Shown one piece after another: positions 25,037 to 33,724 of a stretch of DNA of 64,000 bases. The position numbers were made by a program, and so were the translations under genes. Source of the DNA: Motilibacter deserti (GTDB taxonomy: Bacteria > Actinomycetota > Actinomycetes > Motilibacterales > Motilibacteraceae); contig NZ_JAANNP010000001.1 in assembly GCF_011250635.1 (NCBI RefSeq), positions 395,480-459,479 of the forward strand. The letters are read 5' to 3'. Position 1 is the first letter of the stretch. Each line of letters opens with the position of its first letter. The notes beneath the pieces were generated by a model, which saw nothing but the letters and a program-made list of their open reading frames with translations, was not told the DNA's origin and made no database searches.

Positions 25037-25133
25037 GCGCGGAGTGGGGTGGTGGGTGCGCGGGGTGGGGTGGTGGGTCCGCGGGGTGGGGTGGTGGGTC
25101 CGCGGGGTGGGGTGGCGGGTCCGCGGGGTGGTG
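25037..25133. repeat. 21-bp tandem repeat, about 4.6 copies
   Basis: Four near-identical 21-base units (25037-25057, 25058-25078, 25079-25099, 25100-25120) and a partial fifth. The core is GCGGGGTGGGGTGGTGGGT; units differ by one or two bases. The strand is extremely G-rich (runs of GGGG and GGG), so a G-quadruplex on the plus strand is possible. It lies just after the DUF3145 stop (minus strand) and beside the long palindrome. Confidence 0.9.
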
Positions 25134-25152
25134 GAGAGGGCCGCAGACGGGG

Positions 25153-25680
25153 TCAGACGACCTGGTGCAGCCAGCGGACCGGGGCTCCCTCGCCGGCCCG
25201 GCGGAAGGCCTCGAGCTCGGCGTCCCATGAGGTGCCGAGCAGGCGGGCGAGAGCGTCCGGCAGGGGGACGCCGCCGGTCGAGGCCTCGGCTACGACGGTA
25301 CGCAGCCGCTCCTCCGGCACGAGGATGTCGCCGTGCACGCTCATGACCGCGCTGAACAGCCCGAGGGACGGGGTGAAGGCGTAGCGCTCGCCCTCGGCGC
25401 CGGGGCTGGGCTCCTCGGTCACCTCGAAGCGGAGCAGCCGGCAGTCACGCAGCGCCGACGTCAGTCGCGCGCCTGTGCCCGCAGCGCCCTGCCACGAGAG
25501 CTCGGCACGGAGCAGGCCAGGGGCCGCTGGCTGGGCGGTCCAGTCCAACGTGACACGCGTACCCAGCACTGCGGCCAAGGCCCACTCGACGTGGGGGCAC
25601 AGCGCGGGCGGTGCAGAGTGCACCAGGACGACGCCGCGCGTGGTTGCGGGCGTCCGCGGACGGGTCGAGCCGACGCTCAC
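25153..25680 (-). CDS. DUF3145 family protein
   Basis: A 175-residue conserved actinobacterial protein, typically found near fabF as here. The family pattern is GVVLVHSAPPALCPHVEWALAAVLG at the N-terminus, LRAELSWQG in the middle, and the C-terminal DALARLLGTSWDAELEAFRRAGEG. Soluble; function unknown. GTG start at 25680 has a GGGAGG ribosome binding site. Convergent with fabF, so the conserved neighbourhood rather than co-transcription links the two. Confidence 0.85.
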   Translation of the reverse strand: MSVGSTRPRTPATTRGVVLVHSAPPALCPHVEWALAAVLGTRVTLDWTAQPAAPGLLRAELSWQGAAGTGARLTSALRDCRLLRFEVTEEPSPGAEGERYAFTPSLGLFSAVMSVHGDILVPEERLRTVVAEASTGGVPLPDALARLLGTSWDAELEAFRRAGEGAPVRWLHQVV

Positions 25681-25918
25681 GATGCCTCCCGGGTCGATCG
25701 AGGTGCGCCTTCCCCTGCGGCCTCGGTCGAACGGGCATGGCGGCGTGCGCCTAGGACCCCTCCGTCCCCCATTGTGCCCGCATCCGCTCGCGATCACCAG
25801 CCCCCGTCCGCAGAACGGCCTGCGCCCGGGCTCGGGTCAGCCCGCGTACGCGCCGACAACGGGCAGGGGCGGGCCGTCGCGAGGGCGGCCGTCGCCCGCC
25901 GAGCGGACGGAGGACGAG

Positions 25919-26365
25919 GTGCACGAGGCAGCTGCCGCGACGGAAGGCCCGCTCGAGGACGCCGGACTGGTGGCGGAGGTGATCCGACCGGCAGCGATCC
26001 TGCCCGCGGGCGCCGCTCGCGGCGTGCTTGTCGAGATCGCTGGGCGGTCGGTGGCGCGCGGCGGGCTGTGGCACTGCGAGCCGACGCTGTGGAGCCGCTA
26101 CGACCGGCCGTGGAACACGGCAACAGATCCAGGCCCCGCGCGGCTGGTCGGCACGCTGCAGGTCGCGCACGGCACTCCGAGCAGGTTCGAGACGACGGTG
26201 TATCGCGTCAGCGTCACCGTGCACGGGACCGAGCTCGGCTGGAGCGTCTCCTCGCTGTGCGACGAGACCCTCGGTTTTGGCGGCACCGACCTCGCCAGCT
26301 GCCCGCGGGCAGCCCTGGTGGCCGCCCGGCGAGTGCCGGGCGGCGCAGGGACGACGGGCGCCTAG
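25919..26365 (+). CDS. Hypothetical protein
   Basis: A 148-residue soluble protein I do not recognise. GTG start at 25919 is supported by GGAGG five bases upstream. The protein is predicted mostly beta: VAEVIRPAAILPAG, GVLVEIAGRSVARGGLWHC, ARLVGTLQVAHG, TTVYRVSVTVHGTELGWSV. Two cysteines (WHCEP and SLCDE) are present, plus one near the C-terminus (SCPRA). No signal peptide or catalytic motif is seen. It is divergent from DUF3145 and ends 25 bases from the convergent LPXTG gene. Confidence 0.6.
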   Translation: MHEAAAATEGPLEDAGLVAEVIRPAAILPAGAARGVLVEIAGRSVARGGLWHCEPTLWSRYDRPWNTATDPGPARLVGTLQVAHGTPSRFETTVYRVSVTVHGTELGWSVSSLCDETLGFGGTDLASCPRAALVAARRVPGGAGTTGA

Positions 26366-26390
26366 CGCGCCGCAGGCGTCAGCAGGGCGG

Positions 26391-26876
26391 TCAGGTCGCG
26401 GCCGGCGGCTCGGGGTCGGCCCCACCGGACCGGCCGGCCCGCGACGCCGCCATCCGAAGCGCCACGCCGGTCGCGACGGCACCGAGGCCGAGCGCGCCCG
26501 CCGGCACGATGGACGCGCCGGTGCGCGGCAGCGTGTCCGGCAGCGCCTCCGAGGTCGGGCTCGAGGTCGGGCTGTCGCTCGGCTCGAGGGAGGTCGGCTC
26601 CGGCTCCGGCGTCACCGTGTCCGAGGGGACGACCTCGGGCGGAACCGTGTCGGTGGGCGACGGCTGCGGGGTCTGGGACGGCGTCGGAGTGCTCGACGGC
26701 AGCGGCTGCTCGGGCGTGAACGGCCCGGGGCTCGCGGCGGCGGCGGACGAGGCGTCGAGCACGGTCACCGAGATGGCCGGAACGACCCACGCCCCCACGC
26801 CTAGCGCCGTGCCGGCCGTCATCAGTCGGCGTCGGGAAAGCGTCGTTGCGTCCCGCTCAGGGCCTTGCTGGGTCAT
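26391..26876 (-). CDS. Sortase-anchored (LPXTG) surface protein with Tat-like signal
   Basis: A 161-residue cell-wall protein. The N-terminus has SRRRLMTAGTALGVGAWVVPA (about 14-35), a twin-arginine-like signal with hydrophobic core, and AAAAS as likely cleavage region near 46-49. The middle (about 50-112) is Pro/Thr/Ser-rich. The C-terminus has the sorting signal LPRTG at 116-120, a hydrophobic helix (about 123-146) and a basic tail (RAGRSGG). Sortase would cut between Thr and Gly and link it to peptidoglycan. There is almost no folded domain; it may be a stalk or spacer. GAGGAGGGG precedes the ATG. Confidence 0.82.
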   Translation of the reverse strand: MTQQGPERDATTLSRRRLMTAGTALGVGAWVVPAISVTVLDASSAAAASPGPFTPEQPLPSSTPTPSQTPQPSPTDTVPPEVVPSDTVTPEPEPTSLEPSDSPTSSPTSEALPDTLPRTGASIVPAGALGLGAVATGVALRMAASRAGRSGGADPEPPAAT

Positions 26877-27037
26877 GAGCCCCCTCCTCGGTGGTGAGTG
26901 GCGCATTATTCCACTAAGCGGGCACGAATAGCCATCATCCGTCCACAGCCTGTGCGCCACGCGGTGTCGCGTTCCCGAGGAGCTGCGCGCAGGGCGAGCC
27001 GCGACGATCTTCGAGGACAGCTCCGAGCGGGTTCCCG

Positions 27038-27991
27038 CTACGGCAGCCGCGCAAACCACCGGAGGGACGCTCCCGCGGCCGCGAGCGCGGCCAGCAGGCC
27101 GAGCCCCACGAACCACGCCCCGACCTCCCGACGCTCCGTGCGGTAGCCCACCGACCCGCTGATGTTGCGGTAGACCTCGGTCAGCTGGTCCTCGGACTCG
27201 GCCGTGTAACCGCGGCCCCCCGTCGCCCGGGCCAGCTCCGCGAGCGACTCGCGGTCCACCGGGACAGGAACCGGCCGTCCCTCGACGAGCACGATCCCGT
27301 CGTCAGTGCCGTAGGCGATGGTCGAGACCGGGACGGACTCCTCGAGCGCTGCCTGGGCGGCCTCCTCCAGGCTCCGCCCGACGGTGTTCGACCCGTCGGA
27401 GAGCAGCACCACGCGGGCGGGCGGGCGCGCTCCGCCGGTGCCCGCTCGCGAGTTCGTCGCCTGGATGCTGGCCAGCGAGGCGAAGACCGCCTCGCCGATC
27501 GCGGTGCTCGGGCCGAGCTGGAGCGCATCGACGCCCGCTCGGACCGCGTCATGGTCCTGGGTCGGGGAGACGACGACGTTGGCCGCGCCGCTGAACGCCA
27601 CCAGCCCCACGTCGAAGGAGTCGGGCAGCCCCGCGACGAACGACGAGGCCGCCCGCTTCGCCGCCGTGAACCGGTCCGGCTCGACGTCCTCGGCCTGCAT
27701 CGACAACGACACGTCGACCGCGACGAGGATGGTCGCCCGCTCTCGCGGGACCCGGACGCTGGCCTCGGGCCGGGCGAAGCCGACGACGAGCAGCACCAGC
27801 ATGAGCAGGAACGCGACCGCAGGCACGTGCCGGCGCCACCCGGGCCGCTCCGGGGCCACCCGGTCGAGCAGGTCGAGGTTGGTGAAACGGACGGCGTACT
27901 CGGTGCGCCGCCGCTGAGCGGCGAGGTAGGCGGCGACGAGCGCCGCGACACCGAGCAGGAGGAGCAGCCGTTCGGGGGCGAGGAAGCTCAC
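27038..27991 (-). CDS. Membrane-anchored VWA-domain protein (BatA/B-like)
   Basis: A 317-residue protein. Two N-terminal transmembrane helices (about 8-25 and 58-74), then a von Willebrand A domain with a complete MIDAS: DVSLSMQAED (DxSxS), Thr in PSTAIGEAV, and Asp in LLSDGSNTVG. A final TM helix lies near 290-310. This is the BatA type that works with MoxR ATPases and DUF58 proteins; such modules act in envelope stress or assembly of other complexes, with client unknown. GTG start overlaps the DUF58 stop (GTGA). Confidence 0.9.
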   Translation of the reverse strand: MSFLAPERLLLLLGVAALVAAYLAAQRRRTEYAVRFTNLDLLDRVAPERPGWRRHVPAVAFLLMLVLLVVGFARPEASVRVPRERATILVAVDVSLSMQAEDVEPDRFTAAKRAASSFVAGLPDSFDVGLVAFSGAANVVVSPTQDHDAVRAGVDALQLGPSTAIGEAVFASLASIQATNSRAGTGGARPPARVVLLSDGSNTVGRSLEEAAQAALEESVPVSTIAYGTDDGIVLVEGRPVPVPVDRESLAELARATGGRGYTAESEDQLTEVYRNISGSVGYRTERREVGAWFVGLGLLAALAAAGASLRWFARLP

Positions 27992-29010
27992 GTACCGCTC
28001 TCCACGAGTGTCGGGTGGTCCGCACCGGCGCCCGCGCGAGCCGGCCGCGCGTAGGCGGCCCCGCGCCGGGTCGCGATGGCGAAGCGCGCGACGTCGGCGA
28101 CCCAGTCCGCGTCGGTCCGCAGCCGTAGGTGGCGGGCCCCGGCCCGGGTCAAGGCCGCCGCCGTCTCCGCGCGCTGGGCAGCGGCCGCGGCGGCGTAGCG
28201 CTCGCGCAGCCGCCGGCTGCCGGTCCACACCTCGCGGCGACGGCCCGTCTCGGGGTCCACGAGCGTGAGCAGGCCGACGTCCGGCAGCTCGAGCTCGCGC
28301 GGGTCCAGGACCTCGACGGCGACCACGTCGTGCCGGACGGCGAGCCGGCGGACCGCGCGCTCCCACTCCGCGACGTCGGGGTCGAGGAAGTCGCTGACCA
28401 GCACGCTGAGCCCCCGCCGCCGGGCCTGGGCCGATGCGCCGGCGACCAGGTCGGCGAGCGACGGGCGCGGGCCCGGCTGCGCCTCGCCGCGCGGCAGCGT
28501 GACCAGCCGGGTGAGCAGCGCCAGCAGTGCCTCGCGGCCGGCCCGCGCGGGCCAGCGCAGCTCCTGGGCGTCGGACCGCACGTAGGCGCCGAGCCGGTTG
28601 CCCCCGCGCTGGGTGAGGAAGCCGAACGCCGCCACCGCCCCGACGGCGAGGTCGCGCTTCTCGCGCGCGGCCGTCCCGAAGTCCATGCTCGCGCTCGCGT
28701 CCAACGCGACGGTCGTGACGAGCTCGTGGTCGGCGAGCAGGTCGCGCACGTGCGGGACGGCGGTGCGCGCCGTGACCGCCCAATCCATCCGGCGTACGTC
28801 GTCCTCGCCCGCGCGGTACTCCCGCGACTCGGCCGGCTCGCTGCCTACGCCCGGCAGCAGGCCGAGATGCTCGCCGTGCAGCAGCCCCTCGAGCCGGCGC
28901 GTCACGGTCAGCTCGAGCCGGCGCAGCGCCTGCGCCTGGGAGAGCTCGCCGAGCAGCGGCGTGGGGCCGGCAGGGGCAACGGCCGCCCCCGGGACGCGCC
29001 GAGCGCTCAC
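27988..29010 (-). CDS. DUF58 domain protein
   Basis: A 340-residue soluble protein. The DUF58 core GVGSEPAESREYRAGEDDVRRMDWAVTARTAVPHVRD lies at about 52-88. It is followed by a VWA-like fold in which DASASMDFG carries a DxSxS-type metal site, and LVSDFLDPD a second acidic position. It is the middle gene of the MoxR-DUF58-VWA operon, where it probably contacts both partners. GTG start overlaps the moxR stop by 4 bases; its own stop overlaps the VWA start in the same way. Confidence 0.9.
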   Translation of the reverse strand: MSARRVPGAAVAPAGPTPLLGELSQAQALRRLELTVTRRLEGLLHGEHLGLLPGVGSEPAESREYRAGEDDVRRMDWAVTARTAVPHVRDLLADHELVTTVALDASASMDFGTAAREKRDLAVGAVAAFGFLTQRGGNRLGAYVRSDAQELRWPARAGREALLALLTRLVTLPRGEAQPGPRPSLADLVAGASAQARRRGLSVLVSDFLDPDVAEWERAVRRLAVRHDVVAVEVLDPRELELPDVGLLTLVDPETGRRREVWTGSRRLRERYAAAAAAQRAETAAALTRAGARHLRLRTDADWVADVARFAIATRRGAAYARPARAGAGADHPTLVESGT

Positions 29011-30095
29011 GCGCTCTCCAGCCGCACCGTCGGCTCGTCGCCGTCCGCCGGCCCGCGGGCCGGGCCGGGCTGCGGCGCAGACGGTTGCTGGGGCTGCTGG
29101 GCCGGGGACTGCTGGGCCGGGGGCTGCTGGGCGGAGACGCGCGGCGGCGGGACGGTGGCCAGCACGCGCTGGACGACGTAGCCCGCCTCGAGCCCGTCGG
29201 CCAGGGCGTCGAAGGAGAGCACGAGCCGGTGCGGGAGCACGTCCGGGGCGACGTCGGCGATGTCCCCGGGCAGCACGTACGTCCGCCCCCGCAGCAGCGC
29301 GAGCGCGCGCCCGGCCGCGACCAGCCCGAGGCTGGCGCGCGGCGATGCCCCGTAGGCCAGGGCGCCCGCGAGCTCGCCGAGGCCGTACGAGGCCGGCTCC
29401 CGCGTCGCGAGGACGAGCCGGACGGCGTACTCGGCGACCGCGTTGTGCACGAAGACGCGGTCCGCCTCCGCCTGCAGCTCCTGCAGCCGCTCCGGCGAGA
29501 GGATCTGCGCGGCCTCGGGGGCGTCGACGCTCATTCGCTGGACGATCGCCAGCTCCTCGCCCGCCGTCGGGTACGGCACGAGGATCTTCATCAGGAAGCG
29601 GTCGCGCTGCGCCTCGGGCAGCTGGTAGACCCCCTCGCTCTCGATCGGGTTCTGCGTCGCGAGGACGAGGAACGGCGTGGGCACGCGGTAGCTCCGGCCG
29701 CCCAGGCTGACCTGCTTCTCGGCCATAACCTCGAGCAGCGCCGACTGGACCTTCGCCGGCGCCCGGTTGATCTCGTCGGCCAGGACGAAGTTGGCGAAGA
29801 CCGGGCCGAGCTCGACGTCGAAGGTCTCGGTGGACGGGCGGTAGATCCGCGTGCCCACAACGTCGCTCGGGACCAGGTCGGGGGTGAACTGCACGCGGGA
29901 GAAGCTGCCGCCGACGACCCGGGCGAGCGTCGACACGGCGAGCGTCTTCGCCACGCCGGGGACGCCCTCGAGCAGGCAGTGGCCGCGGGCCAGCAGCGCG
30001 ACGAGCATCCGCTCGACCATGCGGTCCTGCCCCACGATGACGCGCTTGACCTCGAAGAGCGCGCGCTCGAGGGTCTCCGGGTGGGACTGCGCCAT
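29007..30095 (-). CDS. MoxR-family AAA+ ATPase
   Basis: A 362-residue chaperone-like ATPase. Walker A GVPGVAKT (about 44-51), Walker B VLADEINR (about 111-118), sensor ATQNPIES and the arginine-finger region AQRDRFLMKI are all present. Residues about 318-362 are an extra low-complexity Gln/Pro/Ala tail (QQPPAQQSPAQQPQ-type), not part of the family fold. First gene of the operon with DUF58 and VWA; the ATPase likely remodels or loads a metal-dependent client together with the VWA proteins. ATG start at 30095 after AAAGGGG. Confidence 0.93.
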   Translation of the reverse strand: MAQSHPETLERALFEVKRVIVGQDRMVERMLVALLARGHCLLEGVPGVAKTLAVSTLARVVGGSFSRVQFTPDLVPSDVVGTRIYRPSTETFDVELGPVFANFVLADEINRAPAKVQSALLEVMAEKQVSLGGRSYRVPTPFLVLATQNPIESEGVYQLPEAQRDRFLMKILVPYPTAGEELAIVQRMSVDAPEAAQILSPERLQELQAEADRVFVHNAVAEYAVRLVLATREPASYGLGELAGALAYGASPRASLGLVAAGRALALLRGRTYVLPGDIADVAPDVLPHRLVLSFDALADGLEAGYVVQRVLATVPPPRVSAQQPPAQQSPAQQPQQPSAPQPGPARGPADGDEPTVRLESA

Positions 30096-30397
30096 CGCGC
30101 CGTGCCCCTTTCGCTGGGAGTTCGGCCTGCCGGTCCGCCCGTCGTGCCCGTGGGCGGCGACGGCCCCCTCGCCGTCGCACACCGGTCTACCCGATGCGCC
30201 CGGCAGGAGACGCCGCGCCCGGCGGAATACGGCTGACCGACACCGCGACGGCAACGCGCCCCGGGCGCCGCCGGTTCCCGCGCCCTGGGTGCCCGCCGAG
30301 CCGCAACCGAGCAGCAACGGAGCAGCTGGCAGGCAGCTTGTCGGGCAGCTGTCGGGAAGGCGCTTGCCCCGAGCTCTGGCCACGTACGGTTCCTCGC
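30096..30397. promoter_or_regulatory. Divergent promoter region between moxR and a response regulator
   Basis: A 302-bp non-coding stretch separating the minus-strand moxR operon from the plus-strand two-component operon; it must hold promoters for both. A direct double motif GGCAGCTTGTCGGGCAGCTGTCGGGAAG near 30331-30358 (two copies of GGCAGCT(T)GTCGGG, 13-14 bases apart) lies about 40-65 bases before the regulator's ATG and would suit a response-regulator dimer. No clear -10/-35 can be fixed by eye. Confidence 0.45.
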
Positions 30398-31108
30398 ATG
30401 CGACTGCTGGTGGTGGAGGACGAGGAGGACCTGGCCGACGCCCTCCGCTTCGGGCTGACCCGGGCCGGGTTCGCCGTAGACGTGGCGCTGACCGGGGCGC
30501 AGGCCGAGGAGCGGCTGGGCGTCAACGCCTACGACGTCGTCGTGCTCGACCTGAACCTCCCCGACACCGACGGCGTCGACCTGTTGCGCCAGCTGCGCTC
30601 GGGTGGGTTCGACGGGCCGAGCGGCAGCGACACCCGCGTCCTGCTGCTGACCGCGCGCTCCTCGCTGGACCACCGCGTACGCGGCCTGGACGCCGGCGCC
30701 GACGACTACCTGGTCAAGCCGTTCGCGTTCGAGGAGCTGCAGGCGCGGCTGCGGGCGCTGCTGCGCCGCGAGGTCGCAGGCGGCGACGTCGTGCTGCGCT
30801 CCGGCCCGGTCGAGCTGGACACCGCGCGCCGGCTGGCCTTCCGCGACGGGCGCGAGCTCAAGCTGACCAACAAGGAGCTCGGCGTCCTGGAGTACCTCCT
30901 GCGCCATCCCGGCCACGTGGTGAGCAGCGAGGACCTGCTCGAGCACGTGTGGGACGAGAACGCCGACCCGTTCACGCAGACGGTCCGGGTCACCGTTGGC
31001 ACGCTGCGCCGGAAGCTGTCGTTGGACGATGAGGAGCAGCTGCTGGAGACCCTCGTCGGACAGGGCTACCGGCTGCGCACCCCCACCGGACCGACTGACG
31101 GGGGCTGA
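30398..31108 (+). CDS. OmpR-family response regulator
   Basis: A 236-residue two-component regulator. Receiver domain (about 1-125): acidic pair VVEDEEDL, phosphorylation Asp in VLDLNLPDTDG (about 51), Thr in LLLTARSS and Lys in YLVKPFAFEE. The winged-helix DNA-binding domain (about 135-230) has LKLTNKELGVLEYLLRHPG, TVRVTVGTLRRKL and GQGYRL. Followed after 3 bases by its sensor kinase. The repeated GGCAGCT-GTCGGG motif upstream is a candidate autoregulatory site. Confidence 0.93.
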   Translation: MRLLVVEDEEDLADALRFGLTRAGFAVDVALTGAQAEERLGVNAYDVVVLDLNLPDTDGVDLLRQLRSGGFDGPSGSDTRVLLLTARSSLDHRVRGLDAGADDYLVKPFAFEELQARLRALLRREVAGGDVVLRSGPVELDTARRLAFRDGRELKLTNKELGVLEYLLRHPGHVVSSEDLLEHVWDENADPFTQTVRVTVGTLRRKLSLDDEEQLLETLVGQGYRLRTPTGPTDGG

Positions 31109-31111
31109 CGG

Positions 31112-32365
31112 GTGAGCGACCTCTGGGGCGGGCTCTCGCGCCACGCGCCGATGTGGGCGCGGACGATCCGCTTCCGGCTGACCGTGACGTACTCCGCGCT
31201 GCTGTTCGGCCTGGCGACGCTCGTCGTGCTCGTGATCTACCTCGCCGTCCGGCACCAGGTCGAGTCGGCACAGGTGCCGCCGACGGTCAAGCTGACCGAC
31301 GTCACGCTCTCGGACCTGTCGACCGGGCGGTCCTACAACCTCAGCGAGGTCGCGCTCACCAGCCGCCGCGCGTTCAGCCGCAGCGTCAACGAGCAGACGC
31401 TCGACACGCTGCGGCAGTACTCCCTCTCGGCGATCGCGCTGCTGCTCGTCGTCAGCCTCGTCATCGGCTGGTGGCTCTCGGGGCGTCTGCTCGCCCCGGT
31501 CGCGCGCATCACGCAGACCGCACGCGAGATCACGGCGACCGACATCTCGCGCCGGATCCGGCTCGACGGCCCCGACGACGAGCTGCGGCGGCTGGCGGAC
31601 ACGATCGACGCGATGCTCGACCGGCTCGACGCGGCCTTCACCGCCCAGCGCCAGATCGTCGACGACGCCTCCCACGAGCTGCGCAACCCGCTGGCGATCA
31701 TCCGGGCCAACGTCGATGCGGTGCTGTCGCGGTCGGACACCGAGGAGGAGGACCGGACGCGGGCCGTCGCGGTCGTCAGCCGCGCGACGGACCGCATGGC
31801 CCGGCTGGTCGACGACCTGCTCGCCTCCGCGCGCCGCGCCGGCCCCGCCTTCATCGAGTCCGACGTGGACCTCGCATCCGTCGGGCGGGAGGCCCTCGAC
31901 GAGCAGGAGCTCGTGGCCCGCGAGGCCGGCGTCCACCTGCGCTCGGGCCTGGTGGACGGCGTCTCCGTCGTGGGCGACCGCGACGCCCTCCGCCGCGCCC
32001 TCGGCAACCTGCTGAGCAACGCCGTCCGCTTCAGCCCGCCCGGCGGAGACGTGCTGCTGGCCGGGGGCCGGCTCGGCGACTGGGCGTGGCTGGCCGTCCG
32101 CGACCAAGGGCCGGGGATCGGGCCCGACGACCAGGGGCGGGTGTTCGACCGCTTCTCCCGCATCGTCGGGCGCCGGGCCCGCCACGACGGCCACGCGGGC
32201 CTGGGCCTCGCCATCGTGCGCCAGATCGTCGAGAGCCACCGCGGGCGGGTGGCCCTGCAGTCCGAGCCGGGCAGGGGCAGCACGTTCATCCTCTGGCTGC
32301 CGGTCCGCGACGCGAGCCTGGACGGCCTGCCCGTCCCGATGGACGTCGACCCCATCCCCCATTGA
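31112..32365 (+). CDS. Sensor histidine kinase
   Basis: A 417-residue membrane kinase paired with the preceding regulator. TM1 about 25-45, a short extracytoplasmic domain of some 60 residues, TM2 about 107-127, a HAMP domain (LAPVARITQTAREITATDISRRI), the HisKA box DDASHELRNPLAII with the phospho-accepting His (about 189), and an HATPase_c domain with NLLSNAVRFS, VRDQGPGIG and GLGLAIVRQIV. The signal is unknown; the small external domain is not a recognised sensor. GTG start. Confidence 0.93.
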   Translation: MSDLWGGLSRHAPMWARTIRFRLTVTYSALLFGLATLVVLVIYLAVRHQVESAQVPPTVKLTDVTLSDLSTGRSYNLSEVALTSRRAFSRSVNEQTLDTLRQYSLSAIALLLVVSLVIGWWLSGRLLAPVARITQTAREITATDISRRIRLDGPDDELRRLADTIDAMLDRLDAAFTAQRQIVDDASHELRNPLAIIRANVDAVLSRSDTEEEDRTRAVAVVSRATDRMARLVDDLLASARRAGPAFIESDVDLASVGREALDEQELVAREAGVHLRSGLVDGVSVVGDRDALRRALGNLLSNAVRFSPPGGDVLLAGGRLGDWAWLAVRDQGPGIGPDDQGRVFDRFSRIVGRRARHDGHAGLGLAIVRQIVESHRGRVALQSEPGRGSTFILWLPVRDASLDGLPVPMDVDPIPH

Positions 32366-32450
32366 CCGAGCCTCGAGCGCAAGCACCGGCCCGGCCCGCG
32401 TACGCCGCCGTGCGCTTGATCGCGCGCGGCCCTGGGTAGCGTCCCCGCCC

Positions 32451-33530
32451 ATGGCACTCCGCTTCGGCGTCGTCGGCACCGGCCACTGGGCGCGCACGAC
32501 GCACGCCGCCACCCTGGCGCGGCTCGCCGGCGAGGGCACGGTCGCGCTCGGCGGCCTGTGGGGACGTGACCGCGGGCGCACGGCCGCCGCTGCCGAGGCC
32601 GTGGGCACCACCGCGTACCCGAGCTTCTCCGCTCTGCTCGCCGACGTAGACGCGGTCACCTTCGCCGTGCCGCCGGACGTGCAAGCCGCGCTGGCGGCCG
32701 AGGCGGCCGCGGCCGGGCGGCACGTGCTGCTCGAGAAGCCGGTGGCGGCGGACGTCGAGGCGGCTCGCGCGCTGGAATCGGCCGTCCGCGCGGCCGGGGT
32801 GTCGTCCGCGGTCTTCTTCACCCGCCGCTACGACCCCGCGACGTCGGCGTGGCTGGCGGAGGCGTGCGCCGCGGGCGGCTGGACGGGCGGGCACGGCGAG
32901 TGGTCCGCACGGGTGGCGGGCGGCCCGTACGCCGAGTCCGCGTGGCGGCGGGAGCTCGGGGCTCTGTGGGACGTGGGCGCGCACGCGCTCGGGCTGATGC
33001 TGCCCGTCCTGGGCGACGTCGTCGCGGTGGAGGCTGCAGCCGGCCCCGGTGACACCACGCACCTCGTGCTCCGACACGTCACCGGCGCGTCGAGCACCGT
33101 CACGCTGAGCATGACGGTCCCCGAGGCCGCCAAGGCGCAGGAGCTCGTGTTCTACGGGACAAACGGACGTACTCGGATTCCCGAAACCCGCTTCGATGCT
33201 TCCGAGTGCTTCGCGAACGCCGTGGTCGGGCTTGCGCGGTCTGCAGACGAAGATGAAGCAGACATCCCAGATGTGCGCTTCGGCCGAAGAGTGGTCGAGG
33301 TGCTGGCGGCTGCTTCCACCAGCCGTCTTTCCGCCCATCCCGTGGAGGTGCCGATGGACACGCAGGGCCAAGCCGACGACCGGCTCGCCGAGGTCGAGCG
33401 CAAGCTCGCCGAGATGGACGCGAGGTACGGCATCTCACCGGACGTGAAGACCGCGATCGTGCCCGAGGAGGTCGCCGACGAGCGTCGAGCGCTCGTCGAG
33501 GAGCGCCGCCGGCTGAGCGGGGAGCAGTAG
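32451..33530 (+). CDS. Gfo/Idh/MocA-family oxidoreductase with a charged C-terminal tail
   Basis: A 359-residue NAD(P)-dependent dehydrogenase, likely of a sugar or inositol derivative. Rossmann loop GVVGTGHWA (6-14), the family EKP motif in LLEKPVAA (95-97), and the C-terminal catalytic-region WDVGAHALGLMLPVLG. The family fold appears complete by about residue 300 (VLAAASTSRLSAHPVEV). Residues 302-359 form a charged, helical, Glu/Arg-rich extension with no counterpart that I know in the family. An in-frame ATG at 33354 with GGAGG before it means this tail could instead be translated as a separate 58-residue protein. Confidence 0.85.
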   Translation: MALRFGVVGTGHWARTTHAATLARLAGEGTVALGGLWGRDRGRTAAAAEAVGTTAYPSFSALLADVDAVTFAVPPDVQAALAAEAAAAGRHVLLEKPVAADVEAARALESAVRAAGVSSAVFFTRRYDPATSAWLAEACAAGGWTGGHGEWSARVAGGPYAESAWRRELGALWDVGAHALGLMLPVLGDVVAVEAAAGPGDTTHLVLRHVTGASSTVTLSMTVPEAAKAQELVFYGTNGRTRIPETRFDASECFANAVVGLARSADEDEADIPDVRFGRRVVEVLAAASTSRLSAHPVEVPMDTQGQADDRLAEVERKLAEMDARYGISPDVKTAIVPEEVADERRALVEERRRLSGEQ

Positions 33531-33541
33531 CCCGCGCCGCT

Positions 33542-33579
33542 ATGCCTCCGGAGAGGCGGACCGCCTTCTCCGGAGGCAT
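33542..33579 (+). terminator. Hairpin terminator after the oxidoreductase
   Basis: Stem ATGCCTCCGGAGA...GGCGG against CCGCC...TCTCCGGAGGCAT with one bulged T and a tiny loop, 11 bases after the stop; followed by TGGGCC without a U-tract. Confidence 0.75.
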
Positions 33580-33724
33580 TGGGCCGGGCGTGTGAGGCCG
33601 GGCACACGGACTAAATGCCCGGGCCCAGAAGGCCGACATCCAGAGGGAACACGGCAGCGCAGCGGGATGCACCGCTCCGCACGGCGCGCCGCTCCTCTGT
33701 CTGTCGCCTGAAGGGTTTTTCCTG

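Noticed and set aside
25037-25133. Possible CRISPR array
   Set aside because: Units follow each other without spacers and the period is only 21 bases; it is a simple tandem repeat.
26000-26930. Long plus-strand frame opposite the LPXTG gene
   Set aside because: Low-complexity Arg/Gly-rich translation; the minus-strand gene has a signal peptide, LPRTG and a ribosome binding site.
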